The notes: generated by a model not told the origin, from the letters alone. A stretch of 64,000 nt of DNA from Rhineura floridana (GCF_030035675.1 NC_084497.1:28257955-28321954), one strand, 5' to 3'. Counted from the first letter of the stretch, positions 40,501-63,009 are shown. A program made the numbers and translations.

Positions 40501-42871
40501 GAAAACGTCCCGACGATCGACATCCACATGAACCAAATCAGCTTTGAGCGGGAGTGGTACAAGTTCCTCTTGGACTACATCGCACCCATCACGGAGAAGC
40601 TGTACCCTGGATACTACACGAAGGTAAGAGCCAGTTTGTTTATTTTGGTGGAAAATTATGTCCCAGTTATAATTGGCAGGAACTGACAGTGCAGTAAAAT
40701 TTGAATGCAAGATCCTCAGTTTCCTAACTTGAGGACTTTCGGGGCACAGTCCAGGGCTTGCCATGGGATGGAGCTGCAGGGGGAACTAGGAACCTTGGGG
40801 TTTGTACAAATACACATTAAAAATAACAACCACTGTGCTTTGGAAGAGCCAAAGCTCACTGGCAGAGCACCTGCTTTGCATGCAGAAGGTCCCAGGTTCA
40901 ATCCCCAATGGCATCTTCAAGTAGGGCTGGACAGCCACTGCCAGTCAGTGTAGACAGTAAGCTGGATGGACCAATGGCCTGACTCGGTATAAGGCAGCTC
41001 CCTATGTCCCTAAGCTGCCTTATATGGACTCAAGCCATTGAGCCATGTAGCTCAACCCTGACTGGCAGCAGCTCGCCCAGGTTTCAGACAAGTGACTTTC
41101 CCAGCCTAGAAAGGCTGGTCATTGAACTTTCCGGAACTTTCTTCATGCAAAACATGTACTTTACCACTAAGCATGTCCCTTTCACTGAGCTTCAGCTCTC
41201 CTGGTCAGACGTACCTACGTCTCTCCAGACTCAACCTCAGGGAAAATAAATTCGGCCAGGTTTGTTGGAGAAGCCAGCTGCGCACAGCACTGGTTGGCTG
41301 GTGACTGTGATGTCTCAACCCTACCTTCCCTCAAGCCGTTTTTACAACCTTTTCAGAACTGATTGTCCCCAAAGAGAAAGTGCTAGATGACCTTTTCATT
41401 GCAAAAAAGTACAGCCTGCATGAAGGTTCAAGGCTGATGACTGAATCCGCATTGGCATTGCCCAAAGTGTTGCCAGTCTTGTTCAAAATATGTAGGGTTA
41501 TAGCCAATGCTAGTCCTACTCATAGTGGACCCATTGAAGTGAATGACTAACACTAATTGATTTCAATGGGTCTGCTCTGAGTAGGAGTTAGTTGGATGCC
41601 ACCCATTGATTCCACTGAAATGCAACACAGGTTGGAGGATTTGTCCTGCCATGATGCCCTATATGCCTTAGACGTACAGCCAGATGCCTTAGGATTGTTG
41701 TGGTGCCACCTTTCACAATGTGTCCTCTCTGCTGGTACAGACCCAGTTTGAACTGGCCTTTGTTGTCCGGTACAAACCCGATGAGCAGCCCTCACTGATG
41801 CCGCACCACGACGCCTCCACCTTCACCATCAACATCGCTCTAAACAGCGTCGGGATAGATTATGAAGTAAGTGCCCGTGGAACTATACTTCCAGATGAAA
41901 GACTGTCTGGAACCTAACAGGCTCATGCACGAGCAAACCTCAGTTATGGCTCCTGGAGAAAGCTAAACCACCAGCCCTGGTTCAGACAACAGACTAAGCA
42001 AAACCATGGCTTAGCTCAGCACAGTAGCAAAACGATCAGGGAGGAGCAAAGTGGCCGCAATCTCCTATCCTGGAACCCGCACATTTATGCTAAGCCATGG
42101 TTTGGCTTAGGGTTTAGTCTGAACCGGTCCACAAACTTTGGTATATATTGCAGTAGAGTGCAGAAATAAATAGCCCAGTAAGACCCGGTAGTTGAAGGAA
42201 CAAAGAAATGTAAGGTTTATTACTACAGGGAGACAAAGCCATTCTCAGTACAGGCATACATAGGCTAGTGCTCACACACACTGTCTCTCTACGAAGACGG
42301 AGGAAGTGAAGCCTGACAAAATCAATCTAGGTATCAACAAGTGGGTTTACTAAAGAAGAAATTGACGAGGAAATAATGGGTTGCCACTGGTTCAGGTTAG
42401 TTGTTACCCCAAAGAGTTTTATTCTTGAGCATGGCCAGAATCCACGCAGAACATCGCCGTGCAATGCTTTACATCCCCAGCGTCTTGGCACCTGTATTTT
42501 TTAAACACGTATTTCAAAATAAAGTTGTGATTTTTTTAAACAAAGAGTGTCTTGCCCTCTCCTTCGGAGAGTGACTCGACAAATGGTCAGTTCTTCCCTC
42601 CAGGAGAAAAGGTGGACTTGGGAACTTCATTCCATGTTCTGACCTCCAGGGTCAGCAATAGCAACAGTTCCTTTTTCTCCTCTGAACCCTTTCTGTGTTT
42701 TTTCTTTCCCTTCAGGGCGGAGGCTGCCAGTTCCTGCGGTACAACTGTTCCGTCAGAGCACCCCGGAAAGGGTGGACCCTCCTGCACCCCGGCCGTCTGA
42801 CACATTACCACGAGGGCCTCCCTACCACTAAAGGGACCCGCTACATCGCCGTGTCTTTTCTTGATCCTTAG
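22522..42871 (+). CDS. PLOD1: PLOD1, procollagen-lysine 2-oxoglutarate 5-dioxygenase 1 (lysyl hydroxylase 1), 19 coding exons
   Basis: Hydroxylates lysines of procollagen in the ER using Fe(II), 2-oxoglutarate, O2 and ascorbate, which allows collagen cross-linking. Exons: 22522-22597, 25953-26044, 27495-27631, 28124-28287, 29023-29135, 29499-29562, 30440-30537, 32106-32207, 32912-33043, 33203-33324, 33689-33793, 35241-35366, 36452-36593, 36748-36861, 37932-37997, 38389-38493, 40477-40623, 41741-41866, 42716-42871. All have GT-AG borders and matching phases, 729 codons with stop (human 727 aa). The protein has a signal peptide ([16 protein letters not shown]), then the two glycosyltransferase-like domains ([20 protein letters not shown]), then the C-terminal dioxygenase. 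Fe ligands H657, D659 (MPHHDAST) and H709 (THYHEG), and the 2-oxoglutarate arginine R719 (GTRYIAVSF), are all present. It resembles PLOD1 more than PLOD2/3 residue by residue, and MFN2 follows it as in human. I see no break. Confidence 0.97.
22990..23400 (+). mobile_element. Long tRNA-derived SINE with gtcgccataagtcgggatcg tail
   Basis: The tRNA-like head has a tgcattcaaatccccgctcg B box. The tail ggtcgccataagtcgggatc and cttgaaggcagtccattt is the complement of the tail of the copy at 12.35 kb. Confidence 0.7.
23490..23668 (+). mobile_element. Dispersed repeat, tgccagttgctgggaatcac family
   Basis: Contains tctgaataccagttgctggg and gagaacaggatgctggacta in the family order. Confidence 0.7.
23731..23790. 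repeat. Right copy of the direct repeat flanking PLOD1 exon 1
   Basis: Partner of the copy about 1.66 kb upstream, in the same orientation. Confidence 0.75.
25085..25225 (-). mobile_element. Dispersed repeat, same family as 19.7 kb
   Basis: Contains ctgctgggttaaaccaaagg and ggagctccaggaagcccaca blocks in reverse orientation. Confidence 0.5.
25620..25725 (+). mobile_element. LINE 3' tail
   Basis: Carries ttgtacaccaccttgatgta followed by an ataaagaaatag tail. Confidence 0.6.
25728..25860 (+). mobile_element. Dispersed repeat, tgccagttgctgggaatcac family
   Basis: Begins tgtgagtgccagtcactggg, with ttcccataggcatctggctg as at 37.2 kb. Confidence 0.55.
26086..26205 (-). mobile_element. tRNA-Ala-derived SINE, truncated
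   Basis: Reverse copy immediately after PLOD1 exon 2: body gtgtacactgagtggcggg and B box ttgaacctgggaccttctgc. Confidence 0.75.
26325..26645. mobile_element. Fold-back element split by two later insertions
   Basis: The arms (ccccaccctaagaatcctgg and acaattcccaggtttctttg) are separated from their ends by a LINE tail fragment (about 26352-26420) and by a SINE tail piece (about 26496-26560, cttatggcgaccctatgaat). Confidence 0.65.
26735..26935 (-). mobile_element. LINE 3' tail, reverse copy
   Basis: Phrases tttatatcccgtccttcctc and ggagcccagggtggcaaaca, followed by an A-rich run. Confidence 0.7.
27000..27205 (+). mobile_element. CR1-like LINE reverse transcriptase fragment
   Basis: Translates to [27 protein letters not shown], containing the FADD catalytic box of the CR1/L2 reverse transcriptase palm. 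It is only this fragment, in PLOD1 intron 2. Confidence 0.75.
30040..30145 (-). mobile_element. LINE 3' tail, reverse copy
   Basis: Contains a ttgttgttattattagctca T-rich end and agggtagggtacag, as in other reverse tails here. Confidence 0.45.
30165..30280 (+). mobile_element. tRNA-Ala-derived SINE, 3' half
   Basis: Body and tail (ctgaaaccctggcgagctgc, then gagccaagtggagtgatggg) without the tRNA head. Confidence 0.6.
31255..31532 (+). mobile_element. LINE 3' end
   Basis: T-rich UTR with gtaagctgccttgagggcct and a tataaatacataaataaat tail. Confidence 0.7.
31680..31795 (+). mobile_element. tRNA-Ala-derived SINE, 3' half
   Basis: Body and tail only. It abuts a full copy at its right end, so two copies lie in tandem. 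Confidence 0.7.
31797..32000 (+). mobile_element. tRNA-Ala-derived SINE, near full length
   Basis: A box (catagctcagtggcagagc), TGC anticodon region (ctttgcatgcagaag), a weak B box and the full body including a ttaaaaggatgacg segment. It ends 0.1 kb before PLOD1 exon 8. Confidence 0.85.
32640..32882 (-). mobile_element. MIR/CORE-like SINE
   Basis: Reverse copy: atatcctgcctttcctcca, tcacaacaaccctgtgaggt, caaggtcacacccagtgagc and ttgaaccctgatatctccca, ending in ctaaccactacaccacactg. Confidence 0.8.
33358..33556 (+). mobile_element. tRNA-Ala-derived SINE, near full length
   Basis: gggccgtagctcaggggtag head, ttgcatgcaaaaggccc, then ggaaagctgctgccagtcag and a gactcagtataaaacaactt tail. It lies in PLOD1 intron 10. 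Confidence 0.9.
33860..33976. mobile_element. Fold-back element, agtagacc family, complete
   Basis: Both arms are clear: gtcctactcaaagtagactc and gggtctaccctgagcaaaac, flanked by ttgtatgcaatgc and tgcatacatcccag. Confidence 0.75.
34300..34910 (-). mobile_element. L2/CR1-type LINE 3' end with well-preserved ORF2 C-terminus
   Basis: A 138-codon open frame on the minus strand keeps the diagnostic end of the LINE ORF2: [20 protein letters not shown], then [20 protein letters not shown], then [14 protein letters not shown]. The UTR and an AT-rich tail follow at 34.30-34.45 kb. It is the best-preserved LINE end in the window and so probably the youngest. Confidence 0.9.
35925..36142 (+). mobile_element. 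LINE 3' end
   Basis: Contains aggctctcctctttcaacaa, tttatcccagtctgcag, and the tttgccaccctgggctccct terminus. Confidence 0.7.
37060..37250 (+). mobile_element. Dispersed repeat, tgccagttgctgggaatcac family, full copy
   Basis: Shows the family from gtcggagacagtatgcctct through ggcatctggctggctgttgt to gatccagtagggctcttctt. Confidence 0.7.
38175..38280 (+). mobile_element. LINE 3' tail
   Basis: Contains cttattgtaagccgcccgga and a tttaaataaataatag end. Confidence 0.65.
38645..38775 (-). mobile_element. tRNA-Ala-derived SINE, truncated
   Basis: Reverse copy in PLOD1 intron 16: cactgactggcagtggctct and gaattgagcctggagccttc. Confidence 0.75.
38835..39028 (-). mobile_element. tRNA-Ala-derived SINE, near full length
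   Basis: Reverse copy next to the previous one: tail accattggtctgtctagctc, body, then gaacctgggaccttctgcac and ctaccactgagatatg. Confidence 0.8.
39450..40152 (+). mobile_element. MIR/CORE-like SINE interrupted by an unknown roughly 510-base insertion
   Basis: The SINE head (gtgtagtggctagagtgttg) stops at 39483. The rest (gagacctgggttcaaatccc, then gggtgactttgggccattca) resumes at about 40000. The 7-base word gaccttg stands at both junctions (39477-39483 and 39993-39999), as a target-site duplication would. Confidence 0.7.
40200..40420 (+). mobile_element. LINE 3' end with poly(A)-like tail
   Basis: Contains tgcctgcctgaaaccttttt, then a T-rich UTR, gtaaactgcttagaggtttc and an A18-type run ending just before PLOD1 exon 17. 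Confidence 0.7.
40850..41012 (+). mobile_element. tRNA-Ala-derived SINE
   Basis: ggcagagcacctgctttgca, gtcccaggttcaatccccaa and a gactcggtataaggcagctc tail, in PLOD1 intron 17. Confidence 0.85.
41015..41188 (-). mobile_element. tRNA-Ala-derived SINE, degraded
   Basis: Reverse copy placed tail to tail with the copy just upstream, forming a roughly 340-base SINE inverted pair. Confidence 0.65.
41495..41615. mobile_element. Fold-back element, agtagacc family, complete
   Basis: Arms gctagtcctactcatagtgg and gggtctgctctgagtaggag. Flanks are ttatagccaa and ttggatgcc. Confidence 0.75.
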
Positions 42872-43424
42872 AGCTGCTTCTTCCAGAAGGACAAAGAAAT
42901 TGGGGGGGGGGATCTTTTCCTGCCAGCTTCACTCCTCAGCAGGAAAATCTCCACCAGGGTTGAGGAATCCCTTGAATTCACTGAACAGCTTCACTCAGAG
43001 ACAGATTTGTTAAGACAGATTCTTAAGACGCACGAACTCACCTCTTGAGGGCCTCTAGTTCCAATATAGGGGAGATCTACCAGAGAGATCTTGGCGTTTG
43101 AGGCAGAATGCGTCATCCTCCTAATTGACATTCCTCTCGTTTAATGTGGGGCATGATCCTGCAGGAATTTCTCCCGCATAAGCCTCGCTAAGCAGCCCAT
43201 TTTGTTTCCATGGGGCTTGAACAGGAGATTCACCCCAACCGATTCTATCCACTCCTTTCCCACCCGTTGATGATGCCCAAAATTCACCAGCCTGGCAAGC
43301 TACCTTGCTTTTGCCTTCTGATAGGGATGCCTTGTAGCTTCCATTCACAGGCAGCCCCAAGCATTTTGGCGTTCCAAGGAAGAACATCCAAACAGGGCCT
43401 CCCATTTACTTGTAAACATCTAAC

Positions 43425-43430
43425 AATAAA
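43425..43430 (+). promoter_or_regulatory. Candidate poly(A) signal for PLOD1 (proximal)
   Basis: AATAAA 554 bases after the PLOD1 stop, followed by AT-rich sequence. ATTAAA at 44221-44226 is an alternative that would give a 1.35 kb 3' UTR. Confidence 0.4.
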
Positions 43431-44220
43431 AAAATTATAATTTGGCACCCTTTCTTGGCACCCCAGTGGCAACTGCTGCAACTGTTCCCCCACACCACAC
43501 CCCAGGCTTGGCCTACAGTGAAGTAGTAAGAGTTTGAGGTGGCAGAATAGACTACACTTCAGAACGAAGGCAAGGTAACACCATTGTTAAAAAAAATGCA
43601 TTAAAATTATCTTAGATTGCTAAGAGTGCCATGCCTCTAAATGGAACAAAGATTTTCTTGGAGAGTTTTTTTTCCTGTTGGGAAGACAGAGGCATTCTGT
43701 CTATGCTCAGGAGCATTTTGCAACCAGGTTCCTTTTTTCTTTTCAAAAATACAAAATGTTTTGAAGTATTTTGCCATTCTCTTCTGACAGGAAGGAGCTT
43801 TTTAAAAAACCAGGATGCCTTTTGACCATGCACTGAATGTGTTCCTTCTGAATTGAGCCATTTTTTCACCTTTTTAAAAAAACAGATCTCCATAAAAGGA
43901 GATTTATGGATTAGTCCATAAAAAACCAAATCTCCATTAAAAACACTAGCCCTACTTAAAAAACAACAACCTGGCTTCATTCTTTTTTCTGTCAACTGAA
44001 GGTAAGTCTGGCTAGCCCATTTAAAATTTTATCAGCGGCTGCACCCGTGAGGCAGGTACACATCTTCGTCCCCTGTTTTGGTGTAACACCCAAAGCGGAT
44101 TGAATCTTGGCGCCGGAGAGGAGCTTTCTAAGAGCTGTATGTATTTATTTACGAGAGGCGGCCCTTCTAGGACATCTGGTTTTTCTGCACATAGTTGTAC
44201 AGATTTCAACAGATTTTTAC

Positions 44221-44226
44221 ATTAAA
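44221..44226 (+). promoter_or_regulatory. Candidate poly(A) signal for PLOD1 (distal)
   Basis: ATTAAA, followed about 20-45 bases on by TG-rich sequence. It lies between PLOD1 and the MFN2 promoter. The 43.4-44.2 kb stretch before it has no recognised repeat and could be UTR. Confidence 0.35.
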
Positions 44227-44639
44227 ATGTTTATGAAAACAACCAAACAACTGCTGCTGTTGATTTTCTTGACGTGGGTGTAGGGCACTTACAGGTGGCA
44301 GGGTCTCACTGCGCATTTTAGACACTTCCTTTGGAGGGGGATATTAGCGGGGAAGCAAATATCCCTCCTCCTCTTACCGTTCACCAGAATACAATCGCAG
44401 ACAATTTATATATTGCATTTTTCACAAATGCATCTGTGCAGAAAGCGGTTCCCATAAAAAAGAAACTGTCTATACAGTCATACAATAATAATACAATATG
44501 AAAAATATAGTATTGTTACAACATAACACTGAAAAACATCAAGATACAGCAAATGGAGAGGGGAAGAACACCAGTTGCTGGCATCCCTCCCTCCCTATAA
44601 ACAGGTCTAGGGAGGAGAGTGACATCAGCAGAAATGAAT

Positions 44640-44776
44640 CCTGCCGGGGAACCACATGAGGCAGTGAGGAGAAGGGGCTGTCGCGGCCGGTGTGACGTCA
44701 GCTCCCGGCGCTCTCCTCTGACGATGCCCGGGGCTTGGTTCCGTCTCGCAGCAGCGCAGTGGGAAAGGCAGTGAAG
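44640..44776 (+). promoter_or_regulatory. MFN2: MFN2 promoter and non-coding first exon
   Basis: A GC-rich segment contains a full palindromic cAMP-response element, TGACGTCA, at 44693-44700. The GC-rich sequence after it ends at GTGAAG|gtgaga (44776), a strong splice donor. The coding exon at 47.2 kb begins with a splice acceptor four bases before its ATG, so an upstream non-coding exon is required and this is the best candidate. The transcription start itself is not visible. Confidence 0.6.
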
Positions 44777-45204
44777 GTGAGAGGGGAGCGCCTGGAAGGA
44801 GACAAGGAAGGCGACGCGTGTCAGCGGGTACAGACGTTGCAACCAGCTCAGTAGCTGCCAGTTGCTTTTAATCTTTTTGTGGAATTTGGAGGAGGGGGGT
44901 GTTCCTCCACGTGTGCAGTGCGGGGAGGGAGGCGTGCCCGTTTAGGTCACGGGTGCAAGGTGTGTGTTTGGGTTGCCGCCCCGGCCAGGTGAGGCTTCGC
45001 GCACGTGGGCAAGGCAGGTGACGGGGGGGTGGCTGGCAGGCAGGTTCAAGGTGTGTGCTCAGGATCGCGCAGAGTGTGCAGGGAATGCTGGTTCTGCTTG
45101 GAAACTCGGAGGTGCAAGGTGTGTGTGGGGGAGAGGCTTGCTTAGGTGGGTTGTTCGTGTCCTCTGTATGGGCAGTGCAGGGGGGCAGGGCGTGGTAGCG
45201 GTGA

Positions 45205-45385
45205 TCCAAGCTGCGGCGGAGTGGCAGAGCGCCTGCTTTGCATGTAGAAGGTCCCCAGTGCCAGCATCTCTAGGTAGGGATGGGAGAGGCTCCCTGCCTG
45301 ACATCCTGGAGAGCTGCTGCCGGGCTGTGTGGACATTACTGAGCTAGATGGGCCAGTGGTCTGACTCGGTATAAAGCAGTTTTGT
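45205..45385 (+). mobile_element. tRNA-Ala-derived SINE
   Basis: agagcgcctgctttgcatgt, then gagagctgctgccgggctgt and a gactcggtataaagcagttt tail. Confidence 0.8.
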
Positions 45386-45584
45386 GGCAGTTCAGTGTTT
45401 ATGTGTGTTTGTGGGGGGACAATCATCTTAAGTTGCTCAGGTACCACGTGAGGCGAATGGAGTAGGATGCATCTCTCATGTCGCCCGCTCAAAGGTGCGC
45501 AGGGAAGACAGAGTAAGAGCCCATGAATGTAATGCGCCCAAGTATTTGCGAGAGCCGTAAGAAAGTACTGTATTCTTACTTTTG

Positions 45585-45700
45585 TTTGTTAAGAGTGCTG
45601 GGAATTGTAGCTCTGTGAGGGGTAAACTACGGTTCCCAGGATTCTTTGGTGGGGTGGTGGTGGGGTGCTTTAAATGTATGGTGTGTACACAGCCCATGTC
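45585..45700. mobile_element. Fold-back DNA element, tcctgggaactgtagttt family
   Basis: Half element with aagagtgctgggaattgtag and aaactacggttcccaggatt. Confidence 0.65.
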
Positions 45701-45989
45701 TAGGCAGAAGTAAGTCTTATTGTATTTACTGGTGCTTATTTCCAGGTAAGTAGGGTGAGGATTCCAGTCTTAGCCCTTCTTAAAATTTATCAGATTGATT
45801 TGCCGTAAGTGTATAATTTGCATGCATTGTGTTTCATTTTTATTTATTTATTTATTTTGCCATAAGGAAAATAACAACTGTATGATGTTAAGGCTGTGTG
45901 TGTTAATTCGTCTTCTTTTTTTAAAGGTATTAGAAGATATTTAATAAAATATGGGGGGGGGTTGGCGGAGAGAGAAGTGGATGAAAGTA

Positions 45990-46105
45990 CAGTGTGTTTC
46001 TTAAGCAGAATTGTAGTTCTGTGAGGGAAATAGGGGTCTCTCCCAGCACCCTTAGCAAACCACAGTTCCCAGGATTCTTTGGGGAAAGGTATGACTGTTT
46101 CAAGT
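45990..46105. mobile_element. Fold-back DNA element, tcctgggaactgtagttt family
   Basis: Contains aattgtagttctgtgaggga and aaaccacagttcccaggatt. Confidence 0.65.
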
Positions 46106-46779
46106 GGTATCATAGAGAAGTGAAGGCCGGGGGGGGGGGACGGAAAAAATTCAGAGAATTTTATTTCTCACATTGTCAGAAAAACAAAAAAAGCTTTGGC
46201 TAAAAGGGGTGTGTGTTTTGTTTCCTGAATTTTTCTGGTTCTTTCTGGGCTTTTGCATCTCTAATCATAGCGCTTTAAATGTGCCATACAGATGTGGCCC
46301 CAGGCATGTGCAGGGCAATGGGCGCTGAGCATGAAAGCAGAGCCGGCGGTGGGATGTCCCATGCGGGAAATGAAAAAGGCAGCTGGCGCAGGCCATGACT
46401 GGGCTGTGTGAGTTTCCTAATCCCGTACATTTCTGTCTCCTTACAATGACAGGGGGAGGAAACTGAATTGTTCCCATTGCCAGTGGCTTATTTTGTTGGT
46501 CCCAGCAACTTAGAAAAGCAGATGCAAATCATGCTTGGCCTGTGAACACCCAGCCTGTATCTTAAAAGTAAGTTGGAGAGCTAATGTGTGTGTGTGTGAA
46601 TTCCTCAAACATTGGAACCAGCCTAAATACGAGGTTTATATCAGATTATGCATGGCGTAGCAAAAGTAGATAGGGAGACGTTTCTGTCTGTCTCTCATAT
46701 TTATTTATTTATTATTTATTTGTTTGTTTATTTAAAATAATACTGGAGCTCTCACAACACCATGAAGCCGGATATTAAA

Positions 46780-46915
46780 AGTTTCAGGACAGGCAAAAGA
46801 AGTGACTTTTCAGTGGTGGCTGTTTGCGAAATGCCCTCCCTGGTGAGCTGCGCCTGTCTCCAACATTATAGACTGTTAGGAGGGATTTGAAAACATTCCT
46901 GTTTACTAGTGCCAT
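46780..46915 (+). mobile_element. LINE 3' end fragment
   Basis: Shares cttttcagtggtggctgttt and gatttgaaaacattcctgtt with the copy at 18.9 kb. Confidence 0.65.
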
Positions 46916-46929
46916 CACACCCCATTGTT

Positions 46930-47078
46930 AGGGGAAGAGACATAGCTCAACAGGAGAGCATCTGCCTTGCATGCGGAAGGTGCCAGGTTCAGCCCCCAAT
47001 GGCTTCTCCAAGTAAGGGTCCCTGCCTGAATCCCTGGAGAGCCGCTGCCAGTCTTGCGTGGACAATACTGGTTTAAGG
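46930..47078 (+). mobile_element. tRNA-Ala-derived SINE, tail missing
   Basis: Head gacatagctcaacaggagag, ctgccttgcatgcggaaggt, then the body. It ends about 0.12 kb before the first MFN2 coding exon. Confidence 0.8.
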
Positions 47079-47203
47079 GTTAGGACAAATTCACGGAGGA
47101 AAATGGGCTCTGGGTTTTGTTTTTATCAGCTGAACCTAGCTGACTGCTAGTTTCTCCCTCTCTCTCTTCTTGGCCCCCACCTGCCCTCCCACTGTCTAGC
47201 GCA

Positions 47204-60499
<13,296 letters not shown>

Positions 60500-61046
60500 G
60501 CGGGAGAAGACGCAGGAGGCCAGCAGCCATTTCTTCCTGCCCCTTAAACCCGCTTATGCAAATAGTTTCGGGCAATGGGAAACGGTTGTGGATCCACGGA
60601 GAAGCTTGTCGCCACCTGCCTCGCTGTTTCCGCCACGAGGCCGAGAGAATCCTCCTGGTTGCACATGATTTTTCTTTCCTCCATCCCTCTAGCCTTTTGA
60701 CACGCTCTTAATTTTAGGGTCCTTCTTACCCACCACCCCTGCGGAGGTGATGAGAAGCTAATAATTTAGCAGGAGAGAAATGCTCGTGATTATACAGTTA
60801 ACACGGAGGAATGAGAGATCTAATCTCCCATTCCTTTTGTTTTCTTTTTTAGAAACAATGAAATGTCGAGATAAGCCTATACAAATTCTGTATTGGCTCC
60901 CTTTTTTCCAGTGGGTTTAAATGGAAATCGACCCAAAGCTGTTCTTCTCTTCCCCACACCCCCAAAATTCCTCACCACGTCCAGAACTTCCTGAATTAAA
61001 TGCCCATGCGTTCCTCAAAAAAGGGTAGCCTTGTATTCTTCATGTA

Positions 61047-61052
61047 AATAAA
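61047..61052 (+). promoter_or_regulatory. MFN2: Candidate poly(A) signal for MFN2 (proximal)
   Basis: AATAAA about 550 bases after the stop, followed by a GT-rich stretch. The sequence from the stop to here is repeat-free, as expected of a 3' UTR. A second AATAAA occurs at 61264-61269. Confidence 0.5.
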
Positions 61053-61263
61053 GGTGCTGTATAGGCAGAGCTTTTAAGCATCCTGTATGTCTTACTGGTT
61101 TCACTGGGACAGATTTTAGCCCATATTGGACTCTTTTCTCTCCTGTTGAAAGCAGAGGGACTTAATTTCAGCTGGATCGTGCCCACTGTGTTCAAGAGGC
61201 AGTTGTTCATCCAAGCTATACCCCATGCTCTCTCTCTCCTGCTTTAGAAGAGGATAGTTTGTC

Positions 61264-61269
61264 AATAAA
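61264..61269 (+). promoter_or_regulatory. MFN2: Candidate poly(A) signal for MFN2 (distal)
   Basis: AATAAA followed by a TC/TG-rich downstream element about 30-50 bases on. It would give a 3' UTR of about 0.8 kb. Confidence 0.45.
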
Positions 61270-61911
61270 CATATTTAATAGGATGGATGAACACCTGTCT
61301 CTCTTGTCTCCTTCTGGATTATGCCTCTTTCTCCCTTAGCCCTTGTGGGAGGGTTGGTTTTTTTTAATTACTCTGCCCCTAATGCAGCTAGTCCTCATGG
61401 AGTTAGCGGTACTGCTGAATTAATTGGAGTGCAGTTCCCTGGCCGAAGATGTATGTACGCAGCTGTGCGATGAGCTGCAGAATGAGAAAAAAACCTCCCC
61501 ATTTGAGATGAAATTTTTTGAATGCAGACCTCAGGAGTCTTTTTGATGGGCTCCGTTCAGCTTCTGAAATAACGTGGATAGGTGGCCAACTGTGTAGTGG
61601 ATTTGGATCCCTTTACATGCTTTCCATAAAATGTTTCATTGCCCCCACCCATTTAAAAACACCCCACGCCCCAGTTTGGATAGCTGGGGAAAAAAATTCC
61701 TTTGTCCTGCAATATCTGCAGAATAAAATAGGCCACTGTTCCACACAGTTTTCTTGATGCACTGAATGTTGTGGTTTTTCCCTTCCACGGAAACATCCTT
61801 TTCGTAGGAGCTTTGAAACAGCTTTCAGGAAACAGCGGTGGGCAGGGAAAGCCAGTAGGATCACATGAAGAGTCGTCTGATGTTGCCTGTGTCTCCCTAC
61901 CCCAAACAGGT

Positions 61912-62018
61912 GGTTGTATCCAGCTGTGCCCTACTCAGAGTAGACCCAAGTTAGCCTGGTCCATTTCAAAGGGTCTACTCTGAGTAGGACTAGCCTTCGA
62001 TTGTAGCCCTATCTCCCC
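61912..62018. mobile_element. Fold-back element, agtagacc family
   Basis: Arms ctactcagagtagacccaag and gggtctactctgagtaggac are nearly perfect inverted copies. Confidence 0.8.
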
Positions 62019-62689
62019 CAACTTAGCCCACTTGCAGAGGTGTTTGATTCTCCTTAAAATCCAAGGCCACCGTCATCCAAATTCGGCTGATATGACCTGC
62101 TGTTTTTGCCTTTTGGTAGTGAATGCACCACAAGCAACAGAGCAACAACACAAGTTTAGCCAAATGCACTTTATTTTTTAATTGCTGCTAACTCTGATTA
62201 CTTCATATATATTTTTTCTTTCTTTTCTCTCTGTGGTTGAATACCGGGCTCTCCAGAAATCCTCTCTGCAGTGTCTTCTATCTGCTGTTATTTACTGTGG
62301 TAGATTCTTTTTTGAAAACAATGTTGATTTTGGCATGAATTTTCTTCCTTGCTGTATCAATCCTATTAAGATCAGAAACCAAACTATTAAAAGGAAAACA
62401 AATGAATTGGTCATGAGCATCAGTCGTTTTTTGGTTTGTTTTCTCAGAGGGGAAACTTGAGGACTAGTCACTCCCTTGGAGTCACTAGACTCCCTTGAGA
62501 CCCTGGACGACTACACCCCTGGTTCGTGCATTGTACAAAATCATACCAAAGTTAAAATAAATGTGATCTCTTTTGCTTCGTTTTTGGCATTGCACACGTG
62601 GCTGCCCTAAAACACGCCCAGATAGAGAGTTATTGCTGCTTGGACACCCTTTATGTGGAGACAATTGCGGACCGAAAAGATCTAGATGC

Positions 62690-62960
62690 ACAAACCAACG
62701 CGCGAATGAAAGCTCGCCCCTCCACGTGTAACAGGAACAGAACAGGGGCGGAAAAGGGGGGAGCGGCCCCTTTAAGTGTTAAAGTCGCAGGCGATTGGTG
62801 CGTAGCCCGCTGGACTGGGAAGGCGGGGCTAGCCAATCAGGAGGCGTTCGGAAGCTTGGCTTGGCTACATAGTCAGAAAACCGACGCGAATGTGAATTGA
62901 GTGAGCGCTGCGGGGCGTCCCTTTGACTTGGGGGGGGCAGTTGGAAATGGGGAGGATGTT
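62690..62960 (+). promoter_or_regulatory. GC-rich promoter with paired CCAAT boxes, probably of the next gene (MIIP position)
   Basis: CpG density rises sharply after an AT-rich spacer. An inverted CCAAT box (gattgg, about 62793) and a direct one (agccaatcagg, about 62830) sit about 40 bases apart on either side of a GC box (ggcggggc). A CG-rich stretch follows. In human the next gene on the same strand is MIIP. No coding exon is visible, so the gene name is inference from order only. Confidence 0.5.
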
Positions 62961-63009
62961 GGAGCTCTAAGGCTGGACGAGGGTTGTTTAGGGGGCTGAC
63001 CCAGTTCAG

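Larger units (their letters stand above)
44777..47199 (+). other. MFN2: MFN2 intron 1
   Basis: The GC-rich start (to about 45.2 kb) grades into repeats: two SINEs, two fold-back elements and a LINE end. No further exon was seen. Confidence 0.6.
60500..62689. other. MFN2 3' UTR and spacer to the next gene
   Basis: Repeat-free to about 61.3 kb, fitting a 3' UTR. After that, one fold-back element (61.91-62.02 kb) and AT-rich sequence with no recognised gene. Confidence 0.55.

Noticed and set aside
42120-42540. Possible unlisted element in PLOD1 intron 18
   Set aside because: AT-rich, no terminal repeats, target duplication or family phrase that I could point to.
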